NCBI GenBank assembly: GCA_039881145.1
Contig: JAYKKI010000029.1
Span: 22,814,001-22,878,000, forward strand
Direction of reading: 5' to 3'
DNA length: 64,000 nt
Source of the DNA: Druceiella hillmani
Lineage: Eukaryota; Arthropoda; Insecta; Lepidoptera; Hepialidae
The translations under genes and the position numbers were made by a program. The notes beneath the pieces were generated by a model, which ran no database searches, had not been told where the DNA came from, and worked only from the letters and a program-made list of their open reading frames with translations. Positions 1 through 11,408 of the stretch are shown piece by piece; within the stretch, counting starts at the first letter, position 1; each line of letters opens with the position of its first letter.

Positions 1-1379
1 AAGTGGATTTTTAGATAACTTAAATGAAATTGTTGTTGTATTTATCTCTCGTACACAATTAGTCGTTGTTATATTTTCATTACCATTACAATAATTAGTC
101 AGAAACTCTACACTTTCCGACTAGTACTTGCTATCAACATTTATTTATTTCTGTCTTTAAACACAAGTCGATTTCCTTGACAAATAATTACGTAATTTTA
201 ATAAAACTGTTTTGATTTACAAATATTCTTAAAGCTTATATATACTCATAATAAGATAAATCCAATCATAATTAATTTGTATATAATTTACTATACATTA
301 TAAGTAATTTATTATTCTGATTATACAATTATCCGTAGAAAATTATCAGTCATCTTTACTCAGTAAGTAACTCTCTCCAAAGAGTTACCCTTTCGCCAAA
401 CAAAAATACACAGAGACAATGTATAGGTATAATTTTGTAGATATACGTAACTCCAATTAGAAACGTACATAATTCACCAGATTGTACGAAACGAGCCCGG
501 CTAATAATTGGAGTTGTCTACTTACGTCAATAATTTTCCTAAAAATATTTGTGAGATCGTGACGTTCGTAGCATAGCGTAGAGGTTAATTTTTGTTTGTT
601 TCAATTATATATTTTGAAATATAATTCCTAAACATTGGGTCTTAGTAACCTTTCCTTAGTTTTATTTGAAGGTTTTTATAGGTCAGTCAAATTCATAGGG
701 TTTATTAGGTGTTCTATTAGTCTCGATGACTACTAACTAGAGCGGTCAATGGAGGTCGCCAAAAAGAGTAGCGCACTTTTACCTTAATTTCGCAAAGTGG
801 AATCGGAAAATGCTTCTCTCCAGGACCAAAACCTAAGACTTTCATTTTATAAAAATAGTATTTTGAACACAGCAAAGACACAAATTATGTAATACGATTG
901 CTGTACTGTAAACGTATTATGTGAGCTAGTCGTTCGAATAAATTATTGTAAAGGTCGTTAAAACAAACGTCTCAACAGAAAATCGGTTTTTTATTTGACC
1001 TTCCCACGAGCTATTCTGTACCTACCTTAGTATATTTTATTTTAATATAGTTGTAAACAATTTATTCCGTATTTCATATTAACCGTATTTCATATTTAGA
1101 GATTACAGTCATTGTAATATTTAATTCCTGAAATATATACTGATAATATACTTTACCCCGATTTTCGCATCTGCTACTTCAAGTAATGAAAAAATGACGA
1201 TTATGGGAGCAATAACTTAGTCAATAATTTCAGTCCGTGAGTATTTATTCCTGATTACTTAGACTAAACACGCGTATTATATGAATTTTGCTTAAACCCG
1301 ATACGATCGGGCTACGAATCAGCTAGCACAGCAGCTTTCAAACTGCTATTTTTAGCGCTGAATCCAAACAGGCATTCGA
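1..1379. other. AT-rich stretch, nothing recognised
   Basis: No ORF of note, no tandem repeat and no recognisable element end was seen here. The sequence is ordinary AT-rich insect intergenic or intronic DNA. Confidence 0.6.
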
Positions 1380-1640
1380 CAAACGCGAATGAATGCGGCC
1401 GAAACATGACAATGCGTTTTTTTTCTAATGTACCTCTCCTGTTCTTGTCCATGTTTTTGTATTGAAAACACTCGCCCGTCGTACACTTTGACGCGCTAAT
1501 GCGGTTTACGTGATCAGGGCGCGATCTGGTGGATGATGCGCCCTGCCCGTCGCTTTTTGATGCAGGCCGGTGATAATGGCGTTTTGTGTCGGGCGCATTG
1601 TTGAGGGGTGCGTAATTGTTTTTGTCCGTTCGGTGGATTA
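1380..1640. promoter_or_regulatory. GC-rich island, candidate conserved non-coding element
   Basis: This block is clearly richer in G, C and CpG than its AT-rich surroundings and carries no ORF of useful length. It contains a perfect 8-bp inverted repeat, CAGGGCGC at 1515-1522 and GCGCCCTG at 1538-1545, with a 15-nt spacer. It also has GCCATTATC on the minus strand (1572-1580), which fits the core GCCAT bound by the insect Polycomb-recruiting protein Pho. A regulatory role is inferred from composition and motifs only; a short non-coding exon cannot be excluded. Confidence 0.35.
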
Positions 1641-1749
1641 TGCAACGTCTTGCTGGTATGTTTCCTAAATTAATAAGGTAAATTTAATCGTAATTAGTTT
1701 CATATGCAAAGTATTATGTAATATGAAAATATTTTTGATACATATGTAC

Positions 1750-1849
1750 AATTAAATTAAACTACGTGATGTAGTATTATTTCTACTTTCCTTAAGTTCT
1801 TTACCACGATCTAAGTTTCGTTGTATTACATCCTCAGGTGGGCTATTAG
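1750..1849 (+). repeat. Half copy of a palindromic (foldback) repeat family
   Basis: A 32-bp head (about 1758-1789, including ACTACGTGATGTAGT) is identical to the head of a second copy at 22431-22553. The following 50 bp (1797-1847) is the reverse complement of the tail of that second copy (22504-22553). Together the two copies imply an ancestral element with long inverted arms; this copy keeps the head and the left arm and has lost the right arm. No coding capacity. The superfamily is not identified. Confidence 0.7.
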
Positions 1850-1859
1850 CAAAGATCTT

Positions 1860-3539
1860 TGTTAATATCTATAAATTAACGCCAAATATATTCCATACTT
1901 ACGTAATTATTGGAAATTTAATACTATAGTAGCACCATGAAGTGGATATTTTGAGAACGTGTAATTTAAATCTTTATTGAACAAATATTTATTACTTTTT
2001 ATATAAAAAACAGTTTTTTGCTTCTTATCTGATTTTTCATATAAACTCATTTCATCAAAAGGGTCCATCTTTAAGCAAGAAATAAAATGGAATTAATCTC
2101 AATTCAATACTAAACATGTATTTTTTGTCAATGGACTCATCAATTTTAAACGAACGTACAGATTAAACGCAATTTTTTATATTTTCAATAATCTTTTTTG
2201 TGAAAACCCTGTCATCGTCCTAATTTTACTGAGAGTAAAAGTTTCTATGATTTTATTTTAAATTTAGCACAAAGCGACTGAAATATCCATGGAGATACAT
2301 GATATATTTTTTATAATAAGTAGATGACCTACCTAGACTGGTTTTTTAAATTATAGACTTAACGAAAATGTACAAAAATATATCAGGGTGTATATTATTA
2401 ATATTACATATTTTCCATTGCGAACCGTTTTCTGTTGCAAAATCTGTAAAAAAGCTAGTAAAAAGAAATTCAGGCATGGTCCCTTTTTTGCCCGAGGAAT
2501 ACCTGGACGGACAGCACGATATAGGATAAATTCAGAAAGAAGCCCTGTTCCTAACATTTTTCGCCTGGAAAAAAGGACAAGTATGTATGTTGGATTGTTT
2601 CTCAACACCATTTATGTCTAATAAAACATATTATTGTATGTCCGTTTGTATACATTAAGTATATAAATCTAGTTTCTTTGTCCTTCAAGCTTGATAGTAA
2701 AATCTGTGCGAAAAATAATTATAATGTACGTTAAACTGTGAACAATTATCATAATGCATATTCAAAGTGAATTTAAGCGGAAACAAGACAAAATGAGTAC
2801 CTACCTATTTTAATATGATTATTAACTGGCAATAAAAAATATTTTCTAGTTTGTAATTTATTTGGGAGGGGGCGGGAGAGAATGTGACATCTCTCCCCTG
2901 TATAAGTATTTTTTTTAATTTAATTACATTTATTATTTTTTTATTTAAGATTGCGTAATATAAAAATAAATTTCCTCGAAATTATTATGATTTTTTTTTA
3001 AATTCGTAATTTATGAAAGTAAATAAGATTAAATTTATCGAAAGCCTGTCCATTTTTGCAACCTAAACAGCAAAGTAAAAAAATTACAAAGGAGCCACTT
3101 GAAATCCAAGTCAATGTATATATTTTTTCAGAAAATCTTCCCAATGAAATTATAAAATTTGTTCAAAGATTTTTCTTACTTCTATTCCCGGATGCTGTTC
3201 CCATATTATTCGTCAGCTATTACTAAAAAGTTATTATTCCGATTAAACAGATTAAATTACGTACTTGCTTCGAGTTTGCAAAAAATTAAACAATCTGATC
3301 ATATAAAGTGTCAAAACTGTTAAATAAATTTCCGGTAGCACCAAATCCGGACGAGCCTTTAGAACGTCTGCTTCTTTAATTCGGAGCACGACTCGTTATA
3401 ATTAAAGTGCGTTTAATACTTTAAACACTTGCACAAAAATCACCGCAACACCTCATATATTGACCAGTTAGACTCGCCTCGTTCAACACTCTAACGACCA
3501 CGAGCTATCCACCGTGACATTTTAATAAACGCACACCTT
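1860..3539. other. AT-rich stretch with short ORF shadows
   Basis: Overlapping 77-86 codon ORFs on both strands near 2351-2621 match no family I know and lie in a stretch of mixed composition (about 2400-2610) that could be an old mobile-element remnant. Nothing else was recognised. Confidence 0.4.
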
Positions 3540-3790
3540 TGTTTAGGGTTAATAAGAGAAATTACAAACATTAAAGTCAGCCTTAATAGGAGAAATTACA
3601 GTGAAATGTATGCAAAAGTGTACGGGTAGCGGATTTGTGCGGGGGAGTGTACAATGTATGTAAGGCGGGTGAAAATGTACAGTGCGAGAGGAAAACCTTT
3701 AGGGTTAGCTCTTTTTGATGGCGCAGAGTTCGCTGCTTGGAATAAACATCAATAATGACATAAAGGTTTATGAAGAGCAATTATTATACA
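3540..3790. promoter_or_regulatory. GC-richer island with a short direct repeat
   Basis: The composition rises relative to the flanks. Two near-identical words, (T)AATAAGAGAAATTACA near 3549 and TTAATAGGAGAAATTACA near 3584, are spaced about 35 bp apart. A 65-codon minus-strand ORF covers the island but shows no recognised domain. Regarded as a possible regulatory element. Confidence 0.25.
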
Positions 3791-4047
3791 GACCTTTGCT
3801 TTGTTTCGTGGAAAATTTATTTTAAGAGTAGTAGATGACTTCATAATTTTTTGCGTTGATATTATTCAAATGCAAAATGTTTCTTTAGATTTTGAGATAA
3901 TTATTTTATTGTTTTTTTTTCACATAAAATTATAATATTGCTTATAGCGGAAGCCATAATGTAATGCACGATTTCTAAAACAAAGAAAACATGATTAAAC
4001 CATATGACAATTTTTATTGAACTTATAGTAGAAGACTGATTTAAAAG

Positions 4048-4050
<3 letters not shown>

Positions 4051-4124
<74 letters not shown>
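4051..4124. repeat. (TA)n microsatellite
   Basis: About 37 uninterrupted TA units, followed by a short CA run. The alternating sequence creates Tyr-Ile ORF shadows that are not genes. Confidence 0.95.
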
Positions 4125-4130
<6 letters not shown>

Positions 4131-4189
4131 GTATGTACAGATATCTCTACGTGACGAGTATATACGTGAAGAAAACGTAAATATTTCAG

Positions 4190-4545
4190 TCGAAATTGTT
4201 AGATAGTGCGAGGTCATAAGCACCGGGAAGACGATCGACATTCAGAGCGCACGCGGAGTTCTAATTTGAAACAACAATATGTCACGAAACGTATAATTTT
4301 CACGGCGGATAACGAGAAACGGCGACCGGAAGATGCGGACAGAATGGCCGATCGCGGTCGGGAATTATGGGAAACGGAAACTATAAATAAGACGAACAAA
4401 GACAGGTGCGATTTAAAAGTTATCGTTCGGCACTTGCAAGGCGGTGGGCGGAAGAAAAATTGTAATTGCCGAAGAAGAGCGAGGCGGGCGGAGGTCGCGG
4501 GTGCTAGGGCGTTCTATTATTGTCGAGAGCTCTAGAGAACATTGA
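4190..4545. promoter_or_regulatory. GC-rich island with incidental 109-codon ORF
   Basis: This is a CpG-containing island with GGCCAT/ATGGCC words (Pho-like) and runs such as GCGAGGCGGGCGGAGG. A 109-codon plus-strand ORF at 4206-4535 is rich in Arg, Lys, Glu and Asp, has no recognised domain and begins and ends within the island. It is more likely a by-product of base composition than a gene. The right part of the island overlaps the left copy of the direct repeat at 4443-4588. Confidence 0.3.
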
Positions 4546-4588
4546 ATGTATTAAATTATAATCGTGATACGTTGAAGGGACCTAACTT
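4443..4588 (+). repeat. Diverged direct repeat, copy 1
   Basis: GGTGGGCGGAAGAAAAATTG at its start and ACATTGAATGTATTAAATTA near 4539 are repeated with few changes at 4631-4725. This copy contains about 53 bp of GC-rich sequence (4481-4533) that is absent from the second copy. Confidence 0.75.
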
Positions 4589-4630
4589 TCTTTTTTATGT
4601 GAAAACGTTCTGGTCCGTGTAATTGAAAAA

Positions 4631-4725
4631 TGGTGGGAGAAAAATTGTAATTGTCGAAAAAGAGAGTCATGTAGAAAACATTGAATGTATTAAATTATAA
4701 TCGTCACATGTGGCGTAAATCTAAC
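4631..4725 (+). repeat. Diverged direct repeat, copy 2
   Basis: Same order of words as 4443-4588 (AGAAAAATTGTAATTG, then ACATTGAATGTATTAAATTA, then a CTAACTT tail) but without the GC-rich middle. Either copy 1 gained the middle segment or this copy lost it. Confidence 0.75.
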
Positions 4726-6190
4726 TTGATAACCTACAATGTACAAATAATAGTATTTACGGAATAAGATTATGCGACAAATCAAGAAGTATCCAATTAG
4801 AGTTGCCCAGATTGTTTCGTAATTACGTCACTGGTAAAATAATTCACAAAAATAACATTTTTCGGATTTACAATTCATTATACTGATGAAAGTTGATCTG
4901 CCGATTGTATTTTAATCAGTAAGTTAGAATAGATCTTAGAGATCGTATTGGCTTTTATTTAAAAAAATTTTTGAAAACAAATGCATTAATATTTTAAGGA
5001 AATCATACAAACGATAGACGACAAAGGAACAGTGGATACTAATGTTTACACAATCACAACGGTTAATTCAAAGTTGCACAATAAATGCCTATTATCTATC
5101 CAAAAAAATTAAAAATAGGTGTAGCTAAAAAAAAAACAAAACAATATAAACAATCTTTGCGGAAAAAAGTACTTTATCCGTTAATCTTATACCTATATTA
5201 TATCTGCGCTATAATTTATGCAATTAAATAATTGGACGAAACTGAGTAATAAAGATTCAATAAACAAACCAATATTCGCATTTTATATTTGATTTATGTT
5301 TAATAGTAGTTGGAAGGATATAGAAAATGATATAATCGAAAAAATAATGGAAGCACGTCTGACAAATGCGTAAGTAGAATAAATGCAGGAAGCTTCGAAA
5401 GTATAGAAGGACGGTGGAATTCGTAAATGTTTAAATTGGTTAGATTTCAAAATTCCACAGAAATGAGTAGTTATATTTCACATTCCATTACCATTTTTGG
5501 TGTTAATTTCATTCGATTGTTCGCTTTGAAAATTTAAATTTTTTGAACTATTTTAATATTGAGTGTAGTTATATATATTACCTATATATCTCAAAGAGGT
5601 TAAACGATCATACAAATTATACAAAAATATTATCTGACAAGTATGAACAAAGGAAAATTTCTAAGCACAATGATATGCGCCACTCGTAACCGTAACTTTA
5701 TTAAGTTAATTCTAAATAATTCCCATTTTGGTAAGTGATAATATTCATTCAGTGCTCGTTCATTCAGAGTTCACTGTACGGAGTTAAAATATATGTATTG
5801 GAAAGTAGCTTTTGTTCTGATTAAAATATTAGCTTAATATATAATCATAACACTGCTATAACATCGAGAAAATATATAACAAAAGAAGTATACTTTTAAG
5901 TACGAATAAAACTGACACTACGGGAGTTCTGTACACACTTAGGCGCATATAACATTAGTAGGTAAGCATTTTTATTAAACTATTTACGAATATTTATAAT
6001 TTTCACTTTTTACAGTCGTGATATATTATGAATATGTTATAACTAATGAAATTTAGAATCTTTTCTATAATCATCCCGTAAAGTTTAGGTAATTTTCTTT
6101 AAATGTTGCTTTTTCCTTATCTTATTTAACCCTTTTGGAAAAAAGAGCAGAGTACACATTTATGTGTGGACATTTTCAATAATATAACTC
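4726..6190. other. AT-rich stretch, nothing recognised
   Basis: No tandem repeat, element end or plausible exon was seen. Confidence 0.55.
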
Positions 6191-6195
6191 TAGAA

Positions 6196-6251
6196 CTATC
6201 TTACATAAAACTTGAAGAAAAATTATTTTCTTTTAGTTTTATGTAAGATAG
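6196..6251. repeat. 56-nt near-perfect hairpin
   Basis: The 17-bp arms CTATCTTACATAAAACT (6196-6212) and AGTTTTATGTAAGATAG (6235-6251) are perfect reverse complements, and AGAAAA/TTTTCT extends the pairing inward around ATTA. The transcript would fold into a long hairpin. No known microRNA was recognised in either arm. Confidence 0.85.
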
Positions 6252-6744
6252 CAAAAAAATCATTCTATTGATAAACGACATCTTGGGATACAGAGTTTTT
6301 ATCAGAAAATTAAACACTTTAGTTAATCAGAGTTTGAATTTATTTGAAAGCAATGCTGGGATTTGTACGTCATTACAGAGCAAGCTTTAGAATACGATTG
6401 AGTTAAAATTATACAGCATAAATTATTAAATAACCCATTAGTAACTATGAATAACAACACTCTCATTTATTGATATTAATACTAACCATGCGTATCTGAT
6501 TACTTCAAACAATGAAGCGTATATGAGAACTATAGGCGAAACATTAACCGGTCCTTCGTCGAACTGTAAATATTAAACAATTGATGGAATTTTGAAAGCA
6601 GCAATTATATTTGTATAATCCAACACGACACATGAAATGTTTGAAAAGCGACACAGGGAATTGAAAAAAATCGAGTAGGTATTTTATTTGCCATTCTAAT
6701 ATTTCTAAATAAACATTTTCGAGCATTAATTATTAAAGTATATG
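6252..6744. other. AT-rich stretch, nothing recognised
   Basis: A 60-codon minus-strand ORF (6544-6726) shows no family resemblance. No other structure was seen. Confidence 0.5.
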
Positions 6745-7217
6745 CGGATTAATATACTATATTACTACTAAATTTCAACCTTACAAACAGGATTAATAGA
6801 CTATATTACTACTAAATTTCAACCTTACAAACAGGATTAATAGATTATATTACTACTAAATTTCAACCTTACAAACAGGATTAATAGACTATATTACTAC
6901 TAAATTTCAACCTTACAAACAGGATTAATAGATTATATTACTACTAAATTTCAACCTTACAAACAGGATTAATAGACTATATTACTACTAAATTTCAACC
7001 TTACAAACAGGATTAATAGATTATATTACTACTATATATCAACCTTACAAACAGGATTAATAGACTATATTACTACTAAATCTCAACCTTACAAACAGGA
7101 TTAATAGATTATATTACTAATAAATATCAACCTCACAAACAGGATTAATAGACTATATTACTACTAAATTTCAACCTTACAAACAGGATTAATAGACTAT
7201 ATTACTACTAAATTTCA
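6745..7217 (+). repeat. Minisatellite, 44-bp unit, about 10.75 copies
   Basis: The unit starts AGGATTAATAGACTATATTA and ends CAACCTTACAAAC. Unit starts fall exactly every 44 bp at 6745, 6789, 6833 and so on to 7185. From 6789 to 7141 the units alternate between GAC and GAT at one position, giving an 88-bp higher-order period. The last unit is partial and the first is slightly diverged. Confidence 0.97.
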
Positions 7218-7227
7218 AGTGTCCAAG

Positions 7228-7345
7228 TGAAATGACTTCTGAGAAAAATGCTGTCATTGAAGGACAGACGGGCGGACACGTGAATGGTCTAATAAAGATA
7301 CCATTTTTTTCGTTTTAAGGTAAGAGAAGAACCTAGAAATAACCT
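7228..7345 (+). mobile_element. Decayed transposon end (GACAGACGG...TACCATTTTTTTCG type)
   Basis: AGGACAGACGGGCGGACACG is followed by a T-rich stretch and AAGGTAAGAGAAGAACC. From memory this resembles a repeat tail common in moth and butterfly genomes (GACAGACGGAC..., then a T-run and GGTACGGAACCC). It is strongly mutated. The left breakpoint of the 3.6-kb duplication (7280) lies inside it. Confidence 0.5.
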
Positions 7346-7629
7346 AATATGTATCGTAACACGCATAAAATAGGTTTCCGTAGTTATCTTTATCATTACA
7401 AATTGAAAAATAATATTAATTTTAAAGTATCTGATTAAATGCTAGTATCAAGATTTGTTTTCAGATCTATTACATCCTCCGTTAAGGACAGCAAGACAGT
7501 GCATGTCACTTTGAAGTTTTCAAAGAAGACTTAAAAAATAAAAATCAGTTTCATTTTTTTAATTTTTAAAATAAAGAATTTCTTTGACGTAAAAATAGCA
7601 TGCCAATAAATGATAATATTTGATGGTAT

Positions 7630-7806
7630 ATAACATGCGGTTTAAGTCATGGCTAAGACTATAACATGCGGTCTAAGTCATGGCTAAGACTATAACATGC
7701 GGTGTAAGTCATGGCTAAGACTATAACATGCGGTCTAAGTCATGGCTAAGACTATAACATGCGGTCTAAGTCATGGCTAAGACTATAACATGGGGTCTAA
7801 GTCGTG
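7630..7806 (+). repeat. Minisatellite, 31-bp unit, about 5.7 copies
   Basis: The unit begins ATAACATGCGGTCTAAGTCA, and units start every 31 bp at 7630, 7661, 7692, 7723, 7754 and 7785. Each unit holds a quasi-palindrome, GTCTAAGTCATGGCTAAGAC (16 of 20 positions symmetric). Repeated in the second duplication copy at 11232-11408. Confidence 0.95.
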
Positions 7807-7981
7807 CTTTATATTACTTACTAACTGCACAGATTTGACAGATTCAAGGCGAGTGTTGACTAGAAGATAGGTTATATCAAACGCCAGTTCGCCTGACATT
7901 AAGACAATGAAACCGATAACGGTAATAATAACAAAGCGCGCTTTATCTCTGCTACAAAATCTATCGGCAGCTGCTTCTCGA

Positions 7982-8300
7982 TAAACAATAACAATAAACA
8001 ATCAACAATAACCTCGTCCAATAAACAATAACGGGCCCACGCATTGTCGCGGCGGCAGGTGTCGGCGCGCCTCAAAAGCATCGGTGGCGCAAGATCAAAG
8101 GGGCACCGCCGCGCCATTGTTTGTTTACGCAGTCGAATTAAAGTATCGGATTGCGCTAATTGCGTTTTTGTATCGACCGATGGAGATGGACGAGGAATTA
8201 AACGAATTTACACGAGCACCTCTTTTGCCAGATCTCGTCTTGCACAGACCGGAAAATCAGTAACAGATTTGTTTTTATGTAGATCCTGCATAATTGTGGC
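7982..8300. promoter_or_regulatory. ACAAT cluster followed by GC island (candidate enhancer), copy 1
   Basis: Five ACAAT words (reverse complement ATTGT, the core of Sox-type sites) occur within 45 bp (7985-8029), three of them as AAACAAT, also Fox-like. A CpG-rich block follows with CAGGTG and ATTGTTTGTTTAC words. A plus-strand ORF across 8044-8379 has no ATG at its start and no recognised domain, so it is not called a gene. The enhancer role is inferred. Confidence 0.35.
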
Positions 8301-10243
8301 ACCAGTTAAGTTAATACAATATTACTTTATACTAGTGAGACGATATATTGCCATGTATTTAAAAAAAATCCTATATTAGTTAAATTTTCCAATTACATCA
8401 ACATGCGAGTATATGGTTACTAAAAAAACTGACTCTCAGAAAAGGAAACGCGAATACGTGGTTTCTTTTTCATACTCATAACTTGAAAAGGTGAACGAAG
8501 GAGGGAAAAAGGAATATGCAAACTAACAATTTTATACGAATCGATTGGTGTATCACTTATTAAATTCAAACAGCCCCTCGTGAACTGATGCTCTACACAA
8601 AGTTACCCTCAAGCATAATATAAATACGTATTTAAATTTTTTATGATATTTTCCTATAGCTAAAATATTTAGTTTACGTATCTTTAGAAAAATTCTGGTT
8701 TTCCATTTCTACCAGCTTTCAGAAAGGAATTCCTCAACAAAAGAAAAATACTTGAGAACTTCTGCACAGGTTTAATTGAAACACGCCGTGTTGTATTTGA
8801 TAAGATGCCGCAAATTGTTATCGTTGGTTCATTACATTTTCACCAAGGTGCCAATAGTATTGTCTATTGTAAATAGCAAATATATTAGGTTAGAATGGGC
8901 GTGGTTTTAATGATTACTAACCTGTATGATAAATTAAAAAAAAAACATAAAATATTTATTACATTTAAAATGTACATTTTTTATGTTTTAATGAACATGA
9001 AACAATGTCTCAATAAAAAAAATTACAGTCACAGACAAGTTGAGATGCAGAAGGTGAACTTTGGTGATGACAAGATGTCACCTAAGTATCCTGAAGTCGC
9101 CAGGACTATTTTATGTCATCGCGGACATATCATATTAGAAGAAAGACTGATTGGAAAAATGATCTATGGCGAATCTATTATGATTTTGCTGTGGTATTCA
9201 ATTTACTAAGTAATAAACAAATAAATTTATTTGTATTCAACATAACATGTTTTCCTCAAAAAAATACAAAGAAGTATCATGTTAAAGTGGATTAAGAATA
9301 AACCGAAAGGACAAATGTCAGAAGTCGAAAAATCATTAATTCTAAAAGGAAGATTTAAACGCCTGCAATAGGTTCAAAATTAGTGATTCATCAGAATGCT
9401 CCGCTCATGTATGAACAACTCACAACAGATGCAGCGGTTACATTGTTTGGAGATGCAACAACGTCTGATGCGAAACGTGCCTCGGTACCGACTGTCGGTT
9501 TAATGTTTGCTTTCACAAATGGATAAAAATTAACAATGTAACGCGAGAAGATGATAAGAAGGAAACTATAGAGACGACATTACTTTGAAACGCGATATTA
9601 AAAATAAATATTTTGATTAAATTTTATAAAGCTAAGTATATATATAGTATAATTTTCCTTTCAATAAGGACAAGAAATTGTGACGTTATACAATTAAATC
9701 ATTTTGGGACTAGGAATCCCTTCGAGACTTTGAAATCCACCTCGGAATCTCTGAACATAGGAAATCTTGAAATAATACCCTTCGTCTTGCCCTTCGTGCT
9801 TGCTTCTGGTTATCATCGTCCGGATAGCATAGATGTTCCGATGGATCGAAATAAAAACGAACGAACGTTCTTTTTTATTTTATTTGTATATACACGGTGT
9901 AAAGTTGAATACTACACAGCCGTGGAGAGATAATTATCCTTAAGAACTCCTGATATACTGAAGAGAATAGTTTCACAAATAGTGTTTAATATACAGGATT
10001 TTTTAAATAAAATGGGTATCAGGTTTATTATATTCACATCAGAACGATAAAGGATACATTTCTAATTACGATCAATCAAATACTTTCACTTCTGATGTAC
10101 AACAGTATAAGAAACCTCTCCACCTCTATTCTTTGTAGAATAGAGATAACTCTCCCAATTGGCTTTGATTTTTCTCTATAGGAAAGCTATATTTCACTGT
10201 TTGTAAATTTTTATTACGAAATTCAATTATTTAACTTCCATTG

Positions 10244-10244
<1 letters not shown>
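8301..10244. other. AT-rich part of duplication copy 1
   Basis: Short ORFs of 60-106 codons (8895-9209, 9113-9295, 9613-9933) are preserved only because the two copies are nearly identical; none resembles a known protein. The 8990-9480 part has mixed composition and may be an old, unrecognised mobile-element fragment. Confidence 0.4.

Positions 10245-10307
<63 letters not shown>
10245..10307. repeat. (TA)n microsatellite in copy 1
   Basis: About 31 TA units. It is one unit longer than the tract at 13847-13907, the only difference between the duplicated copies that I could find. Confidence 0.95.
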
Positions 10308-10309
<2 letters not shown>

Positions 10310-11231
10310 ATTAAAAATAATAAAGATTAAATGAATGCTCTTCCGTTGTGCCAAAATCTTATTATAGCGGGCCTAATGTACATAATTAAATATTTTTATT
10401 ATGCTTAAGATATTGTCGTAAAATATATCTATGATTATGCAAAACTATTTGTTACATAGTTTCATAGAAAACTTCAACAGCTCTTACGAAAATAGTAGAA
10501 AAATTCAATAACCTAAAATAAATAAAATTTTTAACAAATGCTTAATAATTAAAGAGCAACCCAAAATAGCTATCCTAAAACACAAATACTATTTAGCATA
10601 CTCAGGACAAAGCTTGAAGATACCACATTTAAAAGTCGGGCAACTCAATGTGAATCCAAGGTCTAAAGGAATTTCAATTTCAGGAGTACGATTCGAAATT
10701 AATTTAGTCAAACGTCAACGCGGCCATTAAAGTGTCGTTTAACAAATTTGTCCATTAAACGCGATATAAATCTCTTGGTAAGATTCACTGAGAAGCGGGC
10801 GCGATTCCGCGGCGAGTAATTGCGCCGCAGTCGATTAACATTTCATTGTCCAATGTCGTTAAGTTTTTATTAATTTTGAATGTGAATGGTCTAATAAAGA
10901 TACCATTTTTTTCGTTTTAAGGTAAGAGAAGAACCTAGAAATAACCTAATATGTATCGTAACACGCATAAAATAGGTTTCCGTAGTTATCTTTATCATTA
11001 CAAATTGAAAAATAATATTAATTTTAAAGTATCTGATTAAATGCTAGTATCAAGATTTGTTTTCAGATCTATTACATCCTCCGTTAAGGACAGCAAGACA
11101 GTGCATGTCACTTTGAAGTTTTCAAAGAAGACTTAAAAAATAAAAATCAGTTTCATTTTTTTAATTTTTAAAATAAAGAATTTCTTTGACGTAAAAATAG
11201 CATGCCAATAAATGATAATATTTGATGGTAT

Positions 11232-11408
11232 ATAACATGCGGTTTAAGTCATGGCTAAGACTATAACATGCGGTCTAAGTCATGGCTAAGACTATAACAT
11301 GCGGTGTAAGTCATGGCTAAGACTATAACATGCGGTCTAAGTCATGGCTAAGACTATAACATGCGGTCTAAGTCATGGCTAAGACTATAACATGGGGTCT
11401 AAGTCGTG
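11232..11408 (+). repeat. 31-bp minisatellite in duplication copy 2
   Basis: Exact counterpart of 7630-7806, with the same unit variants in the same order. Confidence 0.95.

Larger units (their letters stand above)
7280..10877 (+). repeat. 3.6-kb tandem duplication, copy 1
   Basis: This segment is repeated head-to-tail at 10882-14477. By eye the copies are identical except that the (TA)n tract is one TA shorter in the second copy (offset 3602 bp before the tract, 3600 after it). Four extra bases, GAAT (10878-10881), lie at the junction. The segment carries a 31-bp minisatellite, an ACAAT cluster with a GC island, and several short ORFs with no recognised domain. The rest is AT-rich with nothing recognised. 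Confidence 0.97.

Noticed and set aside
4206..4535. 109-codon plus-strand ORF rich in Arg and Glu
   Set aside because: It lies wholly within a GC island and partly in a diverged direct repeat whose second copy does not keep the frame.
6745..7806. CRISPR-like array of regular repeats
   Set aside because: The units are contiguous tandem repeats without unique spacers, in eukaryotic DNA.
8044..8379. 111-codon ORF present identically in both duplication copies
   Set aside because: It does not start with ATG, and its preservation in two copies only reflects how recent the duplication is.
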